This document shows positions 13,516-19,147 of a stretch of DNA of 25,082 nt, piece after piece. The stretch's first letter is position 1. Every line of letters begins with the position of its first letter. The stretch is from positions 1 through 25,082 of the forward strand of contig CAJTOW010000058.1 in NCBI GenBank assembly GCA_910577655.1. The letters are read 5' to 3'. The position numbers were made by a program, and so were the translations under genes. Source of the stretch: an uncultured Lachnospiraceae bacterium (lineage in GTDB: Bacteria; Bacillota; Clostridia; Lachnospirales; Lachnospiraceae). A model generated the notes under the pieces. It saw nothing but the letters and a program-made list of their open reading frames with translations. It was not told the DNA's origin and made no database searches.

Positions 13516-16104
13516 ATGAATATAAGCAAGTTTACCCAGAAATCAATGGAAGCAGTCCAGAACTGTGAGAAGCTGGCCTATGAGTACGGTAACCAGCAGA
13601 TCGAGCAGGAGCATCTGTTCTACAGCCTCCTGACTCTGGAGGACAGTCTGATCTTAAAGCTGCTGACCAAGATGGGGATTACGAAGGAGCTGGTGACCAG
13701 TGAGGCAGAACAGAAGCTGGCCGGACTTCCCAAGGTCAGCGGCGGCCAGGTGTATATCAGCAATGATCTGAATAAGGTACTGATCCACGCGGAGGATGAG
13801 TCCAGGTCCATGGGCGACGAATATGTGTCGGTGGAGCACATTTTCCTGGCCATGATCAAACATGCGGATAAGACAATGAAGGAATTGTTCCGCCAGTACG
13901 GCATCACCCGGGACGCGTTTCTCCAGGCATTGTCCACAGTCCGGGGAAACCAGCGGGTGGTCAGTGACAATCCGGAGGCGACGTATGATACCCTGGAAAA
14001 GTATGGCTATGACCTGGTGGAGCGTGCCAGGAGCCAGAAGCTGGATCCGGTTATCGGCCGTGACAGCGAGATCCGCAATGTGATCCAGATCCTGTCCCGG
14101 AAGACCAAGAACAATCCGGTCCTGATCGGTGAGCCGGGCGTTGGCAAGACAGCCGTGGTGGAAGGACTGGCCCAGCGGATCGTCCGTGGTGACGTACCCG
14201 AGGGCCTGAAGGAGCGGAAGCTCTTTGCCCTGGATATGGGCGCCCTGGTGGCAGGCGCCAAGTACCGCGGCGAATTCGAGGAACGGCTCAAGGCGGTGCT
14301 GGAGGAAGTGAAGAAGAGCGACGGGCAGATCATTCTGTTCATTGATGAGCTGCATACCATTGTAGGCGCCGGCAAGACGGAAGGCTCCATGGATGCAGGC
14401 AATCTCTTAAAGCCCATGCTGGCCCGGGGAGAGCTTCACTGTATCGGCGCCACCACCCTGGACGAATACCGCAAGTATGTGGAGAAGGACGCGGCCCTGG
14501 AGCGGCGGTTCCAGCCGGTCCATGTGGACCAGCCCACAGTGGAGGATACCATTTCCATCCTGCGGGGCATCAAAGACCGGTATGAGGTGTTCCACGGAGT
14601 GAAGATCACGGACTCGGCCCTGGTGGCGGCGGCAGTACTTTCCGACCGGTATATCACCGAGCGGTTCCTGCCGGATAAGGCCATTGACCTGGTGGATGAG
14701 GCCTGCGCCCTTATTAAGACCGAGCTGGATTCCATGCCCACGGAGCTGGATGAGCTGTCCCGGCGGATTATGCAGATGGAGATCGAGGAGACGGCCCTTA
14801 AGAAGGAGACAGACCGGTTAAGCCAGGAGCGTCTGGAGGAGCTGCAGCGGAATCTGGCGGAGCTTCACGACGAGTTCGCGGCCCGCAAGGCCCAGTGGGA
14901 GAATGAAAAGGCATCCGTTGACCGTCTTTCCCAGCTGCGTGAGGAGATCGAGCAGGTGGGGCGGGATATCGCTTCCGCCCAGCAGAGCTATGATCTGAAT
15001 AAGGCGGCAGAGCTCCAGTACGGCAAGCTGCCCCAGCTGCAGAAGGAACTGGCGGCTGAGGAAGAGAAGGTGAAGAGCCAGGATCTGAGCCTGGTTCATG
15101 AGAGTGTGACAGATGAAGAGATTGCCAGGATCATATCCCGGTGGACGGGGATTCCGGTGAGCAAGCTCAATGAGAGTGAGCGCAGCAGGATCCTGCATCT
15201 GGACGGGGTGCTGCATAAGCGGGTGGTAGGCCAGGACGAAGGAGTCCAGAAGGTGACCGAGGCCATTCTCCGCTCCAAGGCAGGGATCAAGGATCCCACC
15301 AAGCCCATAGGCTCCTTCCTGTTCCTGGGGCCTACAGGTGTAGGCAAAACGGAGCTTGCCAAGGCCCTGGCGGAGGCACTGTTTGATGATGAGAACAACA
15401 TGGTGCGGATCGATATGAGTGAGTACATGGAGAAGCATTCCGTGGCCCGGCTCATCGGAGCGCCTCCAGGATACGTGGGCTATGATGAGGGGGGCCAGCT
15501 GACTGAGGCGGTTCGCCGGAAGCCCTATTCCGTGGTGCTGTTCGACGAGGTGGAGAAAGCCCATCCGGATGTGTTCAACGTGCTTCTGCAGGTGCTGGAT
15601 GACGGACGGATCACGGACTCTACCGGTAAGACCGTGGATTTCAAGAATACGATCCTGATTATGACGTCCAACATCGGCTCCCAGTATCTTCTGGAGGGCA
15701 TTGACGGGGACGGCGCGATCCGGCCGGAGGCTGAGGAGATGGTGATGCAGGAGCTGCGGGCACATTTCCGTCCTGAATTTTTGAACAGGCTGGATGAGAC
15801 GATTCTCTTTAAGCCGTTGACCCGGGATAATATCAGCCATATCGTGGATCTGATGGTGGCGGATGTGAATAAACGTCTGGCGGATAAAGAGCTGCGGATC
15901 GAGCTGACGGACGCAGCCAGGGATTATGTCAGTGATCATGGCTATGATCCGGCTTATGGAGCAAGGCCGCTGCGCAGATATCTTCAGAAATATGTGGAGA
16001 CTCTGGCAGCACGGATTATCCTGGAAGGAAATATCAGCCAGGGCCAGACTATTGTGATCGATACGGCACGGGACGAGGATAAGCTGATTGGGTATACGGA
16101 GTGA
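13516..16104 (+). CDS. clpB: ClpB disaggregase chaperone
   Basis: This 862-residue Hsp100 ATPase has the family's normal length. It starts with a Clp N-domain repeat pair (about 1-145). AAA1 has Walker A GEPGVGKT (205-212) and Walker B FIDELH (Asp277). A middle coiled-coil rich in Glu/Gln (about 405-525) marks ClpB rather than ClpC or ClpA. AAA2 has Walker A GPTGVGKT (605-612) and Walker B LFDEVE (Asp677), and there is no ClpP-binding IGF-type loop. It works with DnaK to rescue aggregated proteins. The ATG at 13516 has GGAGG seven bases upstream. An in-frame ATG at 13402 would add 38 residues but lacks a ribosome site and lies almost at the transcription start. It is monocistronic under a CIRCE-controlled promoter with a leader of about 120 bases. 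Confidence 0.96.
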   Translation: MNISKFTQKSMEAVQNCEKLAYEYGNQQIEQEHLFYSLLTLEDSLILKLLTKMGITKELVTSEAEQKLAGLPKVSGGQVYISNDLNKVLIHAEDESRSMGDEYVSVEHIFLAMIKHADKTMKELFRQYGITRDAFLQALSTVRGNQRVVSDNPEATYDTLEKYGYDLVERARSQKLDPVIGRDSEIRNVIQILSRKTKNNPVLIGEPGVGKTAVVEGLAQRIVRGDVPEGLKERKLFALDMGALVAGAKYRGEFEERLKAVLEEVKKSDGQIILFIDELHTIVGAGKTEGSMDAGNLLKPMLARGELHCIGATTLDEYRKYVEKDAALERRFQPVHVDQPTVEDTISILRGIKDRYEVFHGVKITDSALVAAAVLSDRYITERFLPDKAIDLVDEACALIKTELDSMPTELDELSRRIMQMEIEETALKKETDRLSQERLEELQRNLAELHDEFAARKAQWENEKASVDRLSQLREEIEQVGRDIASAQQSYDLNKAAELQYGKLPQLQKELAAEEEKVKSQDLSLVHESVTDEEIARIISRWTGIPVSKLNESERSRILHLDGVLHKRVVGQDEGVQKVTEAILRSKAGIKDPTKPIGSFLFLGPTGVGKTELAKALAEALFDDENNMVRIDMSEYMEKHSVARLIGAPPGYVGYDEGGQLTEAVRRKPYSVVLFDEVEKAHPDVFNVLLQVLDDGRITDSTGKTVDFKNTILIMTSNIGSQYLLEGIDGDGAIRPEAEEMVMQELRAHFRPEFLNRLDETILFKPLTRDNISHIVDLMVADVNKRLADKELRIELTDAARDYVSDHGYDPAYGARPLRRYLQKYVETLAARIILEGNISQGQTIVIDTARDEDKLIGYTE

Positions 16105-16312
16105 CCTCCATGGACTGGGCAAGGAACGCACCACCGCCGGATGAGGGTCTGGTGGGCGCATTTTGCAGAAGACGGGCTTCGGGAGTGCGGCTGGAAATAT
16201 CAGTCGGACTCCCAGGGCCTTTTGGGGCTGACCTGCTATGAAAAGGTGGTCGTAAGGGAAATGGTAATGGGGTATAATGGTGATAGCGTTCAGAGGGAAG
16301 GAGAGGTGTTAT
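16105..16312. other. Gap after clpB with no identified gene
   Basis: An open frame from 16141 to 16401 covers most of this stretch but has no ribosome site and resembles no family I know. TATAAT occurs at 16273-16278 without a convincing -35 box; it could serve the small frame that follows. No terminator hairpin for clpB was found here. Confidence 0.4.
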
Positions 16313-16456
16313 ATGGAGCCTCCGATTTATTGTGCACCATTAAAGTCAAAAGTACAGCTTACAGATTACTTTCCAGAAAAGCTGAGGCATTTTCAGTATA
16401 AATGGCAACAGAAACTGGAAAAAATGAAAGGGAGAATACATAGTTTGGCAACTTGA
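16313..16456 (+). CDS. Small hypothetical protein, 47 residues
   Basis: An ATG preceded by AAGGAGAGG at a good distance opens a frame encoding MEPPIYCAPLKSKVQLTDYF followed by a basic, amphipathic stretch (KLRHFQYKWQQKLEKMKGRI). I recognise no family. There is no signal peptide or membrane segment. The only support is the ribosome site and a TATAAT about 35 bases upstream, so this may be a true small protein, a leader or a gene remnant. Confidence 0.35.
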   Translation: MEPPIYCAPLKSKVQLTDYFPEKLRHFQYKWQQKLEKMKGRIHSLAT

Positions 16457-16570
16457 AATTTTCGCAGGTTTCTTTCCAATGAAGAAAAGAAAATGACATA
16501 ATTCTAAAAAATCTTCGAGTTCAAAAAGGTTACAAAAATTTCACCTTAAAAATCCGTTTTTTGACCCTTC

Positions 16571-16606
16571 GCGAGACACTTTGCGAGATACCCTATGGTG
16601 TATAAT
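16571..16606 (+). promoter_or_regulatory. Likely recombinase promoter with direct repeat
   Basis: TATAAT at 16601-16606 lies about 200 bases before the recombinase gene. The -35 position is occupied by two direct copies of GCGAGAYAC (16571-16579 and 16583-16591, period 12) in place of a consensus box. This suggests a promoter that needs an activator or is blocked by a repressor at the repeats. The flanking 16457-16570 is AT-rich, with nothing else recognised. Confidence 0.45.
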
Positions 16607-16628
16607 AGCAGCAGGGGACGGCATCCGG

Positions 16629-16765
16629 GTAACCGCTCAGGTAATGACCAGGCGGTTACGGCATACGGCCATTTAGAATCGCCAGAGGTGATGGGGCCGT
16701 ATGCACGCAGCCGTTACGTATTCATACGGTCAGCACGGCGAGTGCGCAGACTTGTATGAACAGTT
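16629..16765. repeat. Dispersed structured repeat, copy B, in the recombinase leader
   Basis: Three hairpins follow in a row. GTAACCGC (16629-16636) pairs with GCGGTTAC (16652-16659). GCATACGGCCAT (16661-16672) pairs with ATGGGGCCGTATGC (16691-16704), leaving a 2-nt bulge. TTCATAC (16721-16727) pairs with GTATGAA (16754-16760). The last two correspond to copy A at 2938-3045, and the block from 16716 is about 80% identical to it by eye. The element lies between the putative promoter and the recombinase start and would be part of the transcript leader. Confidence 0.6.
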
Positions 16766-16807
16766 ATTAGCCGGCCCCTTACTATTATGAAAAAAGGAGT
16801 ACACAAC

Positions 16808-17983
16808 ATGGGGATGGGATACGCAAAGGAAGAAAGCAGATTGCAGAGAGAACGCTACACCGCCGAACTGGAGGCAGTGGCACGCCGGGAGCGGCGGGAC
16901 CAGGTCCCGGATGAATACCGGGGCGCCAAAGAGTCCGAGGATCCGGTGGAGCGATACAAATTCCATCTGGCCGCCAGGGGCAGGAGAAAGGGTACCGTGG
17001 AGAAATACGCCCGCGACGTGCGGACCTTCCTGCACTTTCGCCAGGAGCGGAAGCTGGAACTGGACCATAGCTGCCTGGACAGTTATCAGGTGTACCTGCT
17101 GAAAAATTACAAGCCCGCCAGCGTAAACTCTATGCTGGTGGCCCTGAACCAGTACCTGGTCTTCCTGGGCCGGGCCGAATGCTGTGTCCATCTCTTTCGG
17201 ATCCAGCAGGCCTTGTTTCGCGACTCTTCAAGGGAACTGACACGGGAAGAATATGTCCGCCTGGTGAAGCAGGCGGATCGGGACGGCAAGCGCCGCCTAT
17301 CCTGCATCCTCCAGACTCTGGCCTCCACAGGAATCCGGGTCAGCGAGCTGCCCTGCATCACCGTGGAAAGCCTGGAAGAGAAGGCCGCCGGGGTCTTCTG
17401 CAAGGGGAAGATCCGCCAGATACTCCTGGCCGCTCCCCTGGAGAAGCTTCTCCAGAAGTACTGCCGCGACGCGGGCATCACCTCGGGCCCGGTCTTCATC
17501 ACCCGCACGGGCCGTCCCATGGACCGGCGCAATGTCTGGAAGGAGATGAAAGGCCTTTGCAAGGACGCAGGCGTGGAACCCCAAAAGGTGTTCCCTCACA
17601 ATTTCCGGCATCTTTTTGCGTGCAGTTTTTATGAGAAGGAGAAGGATATTGTCCGCCTGGCCGATTACCTGGGTCACAGTAGCGTGGAAACCACCCGCCG
17701 TTACACTATGACTGCGGATCTGGAAACATGCAGGAAGCAGTTGAAGCTGGGGCTTACGGAGGAAGAGTGGGGAGAGAAAGAGGGCAGGGAGAAAGAAAGT
17801 AGCAGGAGCCGGAAAAGCGGCAGGAATCAGGAAAGCGGCAGAGAGGCATACCAGGGAGACAGCCAGGGAAGCGGATGGAAACCGGAAGGCCCAGAAGCAG
17901 AATTCCGCCGGAAAAAGGCAGGAAAGGGGATCCGGGGGAGGAAGCGCAGATCCAGACGGAACCGGAAGGGCGGAAAGCGGTAG
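16808..17983 (+). CDS. Tyrosine recombinase, probable DNA invertase of the adjacent switch
   Basis: This is a 391-residue phage-integrase-family protein. Residues about 45-125 form the SAM-like core-binding domain and 145-310 the catalytic domain. The full set of active residues is visible: Arg177 in STGIRVSEL, Lys199 or Lys201 in the beta-hairpin, His264 and Arg267 in HNFRH, His290 in LGHSS and nucleophile Tyr299 in TRRYT. After about 320 a 70-residue Arg/Lys/Gly/Ser-rich tail follows, which is unusual. I chose ATG 16808 because AGGAG lies eight bases upstream; ATG 16787 has none. Two inverted recombination sites begin 95 bases after the stop, and no phage, ICE or tRNA attachment context is present. 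A role as a local promoter invertase is therefore the best inference. Confidence 0.88.
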   Translation: MGMGYAKEESRLQRERYTAELEAVARRERRDQVPDEYRGAKESEDPVERYKFHLAARGRRKGTVEKYARDVRTFLHFRQERKLELDHSCLDSYQVYLLKNYKPASVNSMLVALNQYLVFLGRAECCVHLFRIQQALFRDSSRELTREEYVRLVKQADRDGKRRLSCILQTLASTGIRVSELPCITVESLEEKAAGVFCKGKIRQILLAAPLEKLLQKYCRDAGITSGPVFITRTGRPMDRRNVWKEMKGLCKDAGVEPQKVFPHNFRHLFACSFYEKEKDIVRLADYLGHSSVETTRRYTMTADLETCRKQLKLGLTEEEWGEKEGREKESSRSRKSGRNQESGREAYQGDSQGSGWKPEGPEAEFRRKKAGKGIRGRKRRSRRNRKGGKR

Positions 17984-18063
17984 ACAGCGGCCGGAAAACC
18001 GGGTTGAAAGTCGGCTTTGGGATGGGCAGCGTTGCCTGAAAAAATGTCAGAAGATGTTATAAG

Positions 18064-18100
18064 GCAAAAAAACACCCGAATACGACAAAATCCGGGTTTT
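18064..18100. terminator. Bidirectional terminator overlapping the left recombination site
   Basis: CCCGAA (18074-18079) pairs with TCCGGG (18090-18095), with one wobble. On the plus strand TTTTG follows. On the minus strand TGTTTTTTT follows (A-run 18065-18071). It can end the recombinase transcript and, more strongly, leftward RNA from the invertible promoter in its present orientation. The outer half of the stem lies outside the invertible DNA, so the hairpin stays on this side after inversion. Confidence 0.6.
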
Positions 18101-18107
18101 GTCATAT
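18078..18107 (+). repeat. Left recombination site
   Basis: Arms AATACGACAAAA and TTTTGTCATATT are inverted copies of each other at 11 of 12 positions and flank the 6-bp core TCCGGG. This is the layout of a tyrosine-recombinase crossover site. The 17 bp at 18088-18104 are an exact inverted repeat of 18312-18328. The asymmetric core fixes the orientation opposite to that of the right site. Confidence 0.82.
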
Positions 18108-18137
18108 TCAGGCGGCAGATGCTTTTTCGGTTAGCTT

Positions 18138-18166
18138 AACTATACACCCTTTGGTTTCAATTTTCA
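18138..18166 (-). promoter_or_regulatory. Sigma-A promoter inside the invertible segment
   Basis: On the minus strand TTGAAA (18161-18166), exactly 17 bases and TATAGT (18138-18143) form a good promoter. Leftward RNA would begin near 18131 and meet the terminator at 18064-18095 after only some 40-65 bases. Confidence 0.8.
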
Positions 18167-18244
18167 ATGGTTTTTTTGACTTTTTTTCCCAAAAAACACT
18201 TTTTCTTAAGCTGACACCGAAGCTGTATCTAAAACACATCTGTT

Positions 18245-18300
18245 AAAAGGCATTCTAAGGGAGCATGCGTGAAAATGCATGCCTTTTGGAGTGCCTTTTT
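18245..18300 (+). terminator. Terminator hairpin inside the invertible segment
   Basis: AAAAGGCA (18245-18252) pairs with TGCCTTTT (18292-18299). Inside, GCATGC (18263-18268) pairs with GCATGC (18277-18282), with further partial pairing between. The stem ends in TTTTT. In the present orientation it stops read-through toward the 18362 gene. Its reverse also ends in CTTTT, so it may act both ways. Confidence 0.72.
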
Positions 18301-18308
18301 ATGACGTT

Positions 18309-18338
18309 TTGATGACAAAACCCGGATTAGGTCATAAA
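18309..18338 (-). repeat. Right recombination site
   Basis: Arms TTGATGACAAAA and TTAGGTCATAAA flank the core CCCGGA, the reverse complement of the left core. The exact match to the left site covers 17 bp (18312-18328), and GTC and TA continue to match after two changed bases. The outer arm is more degenerate than at the left site. It lacks the CCCGAA partner that makes the left site a terminator, so ON transcripts can pass through. Confidence 0.82.
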
Positions 18339-18361
18339 GCGGAGAAAGGAGGGGAGAAGAC

Positions 18362-19015
18362 ATGTTCACAGAAGGTTATGAAGACCAGCGCATAGCATCA
18401 TGTGAGAACCAGTACAAGGAACAACATGAAGTCCAGTACAAAACACCATATGAGAATCCGCATAAAGAAACGCATAAAGAACCTCTGGCAGATCTGCCAG
18501 GGACCGGAACCACAGCTATGCTGATCCGCATCTTCGGGAAAAAGGACCAGGAGCCATACGGCGATATCATTCATTACCATCTGAAAAAGCCCGTCCCCTA
18601 CCAGGGAGCTGCCGAGCTGGTGCTGAGAATCGATGCCATCAGCCGGAGCCTGGATCTCCCCGCCTCGGGAAGTACCTTCAGGAGTGTCCGCAGACCCAGG
18701 GATGAAACCGGAAATGTACTGCCGGGAGAGTACTGGCAGGAGGAAGCATCCGGCGGGGAACCGGGAGATGCCAGAGACATGAGCGGGCCGCAGCAGGAGG
18801 AGAGTGCTATGGAAGGGATTTCCGAAGCTGCTCCCGGCTGTTCCGGAATCACCGCCAGTCCGCCGCCCAAGGTACGGGACACCATTTACCTGCAGGTCTT
18901 CGGACGCCAACACACCAGCATCCAGGGACGGATCTGGGGAAGAGCCACCAGGAAGCAGTATGTCAGCTTCCGCAGTGCGCTGGAGCTGATCTATCTGCTG
19001 TCGGAGGCAGTTTGA
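18362..19015 (+). CDS. Unknown protein with two related half-domains, first gene after the switch
   Basis: This 217-residue protein has no signal peptide or membrane helix. Residues 1-48 are hydrophilic and repetitive (YENPHKETHKE). Residues 51-94 (AMLIRIFGKKDQEPYGDI with GAAELVLRIDAI) resemble residues 171-216 (TIYLQVFGRQHTSIQGRIWG with FRSALELIYLLSEA). Both halves follow strand, FG(K/R), glycine turn, strand and an ELxxxI helix. The second half looks like a short domain of the form I-x-I-x-x-R-Q-x-x-x-W/I-Q-G ... FRSALELI that I have a general impression of from Lachnospiraceae hypothetical proteins; I cannot name it. The linker of about 75 residues is low complexity. AAAGGAGGGG precedes the ATG. 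It would be the first gene expressed when the promoter flips, so it may regulate or help export the surface protein that follows. Confidence 0.75.
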   Translation: MFTEGYEDQRIASCENQYKEQHEVQYKTPYENPHKETHKEPLADLPGTGTTAMLIRIFGKKDQEPYGDIIHYHLKKPVPYQGAAELVLRIDAISRSLDLPASGSTFRSVRRPRDETGNVLPGEYWQEEASGGEPGDARDMSGPQQEESAMEGISEAAPGCSGITASPPPKVRDTIYLQVFGRQHTSIQGRIWGRATRKQYVSFRSALELIYLLSEAV

Positions 19016-19016
19016 A

Positions 19017-19120
19017 GTAACTGTTCAAGAGTCATCTGAACGGTTACCGTTTGAAAACCGTATGCTAAAGGGCGTCTCTGATGCCTTTTATGTATAGGAA
19101 ATCCCGCACGTAGGATTTCC
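19017..19120. other. Two hairpins between the unknown gene and the surface-protein gene
   Basis: GTAACTGTTCA (19017-19027) pairs with TGAACGGTTAC (19037-19047) with one wobble. GGAAATCC (19097-19104) pairs perfectly with GGATTTCC (19113-19120). Neither has a T-tail, so they look like processing or folding elements within a shared transcript rather than terminators. The first has the TGAAC-GTTA motif also seen in the dispersed repeats. Confidence 0.5.
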
Positions 19121-19147
19121 ATCAATCTAGAAAAGGAGAGAGGGATT

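Larger units (their letters stand above)
18096..18320. mobile_element. Invertible promoter segment, shown in OFF orientation
   Basis: About 225 bp lie between two inverted recombination-site cores. They contain a single good sigma-A promoter, pointing left, and a terminator hairpin on the right side. In this orientation nothing strong drives the genes from 18362. Inversion maps the -35 and -10 boxes to about 18250-18255 and 18273-18278, which would start transcription about 77 bases before the 18362 start codon. It would also move the hairpin behind the promoter. The recombinase gene is directly upstream. Confidence 0.8.

Noticed and set aside
14818..16161. 447-codon open frame on the minus strand opposite clpB
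   Set aside because: It is the antisense of the ClpB second ATPase domain, has no ribosome site and no recognisable motif; GC-rich coding DNA often leaves such frames open.
16141..16401. 86-codon plus-strand frame after clpB
   Set aside because: No ribosome site and no recognisable domain; the small frame at 16313 with a good ribosome site lies across its end.
16808..17983. Recombinase read as an integrase of a prophage or conjugative element
   Set aside because: No phage, relaxase or tRNA attachment genes are nearby, while paired inverted crossover sites lie directly downstream.
18170..18235. Rightward promoter in the current orientation of the invertible segment (TTCTTA with TATCTA, or TTGACT in the T-rich stretch)
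   Set aside because: The boxes are poor or lack a matching partner at 16-18 bases, and the internal terminator lies downstream; the leftward TTGAAA-17-TATAGT is much better.
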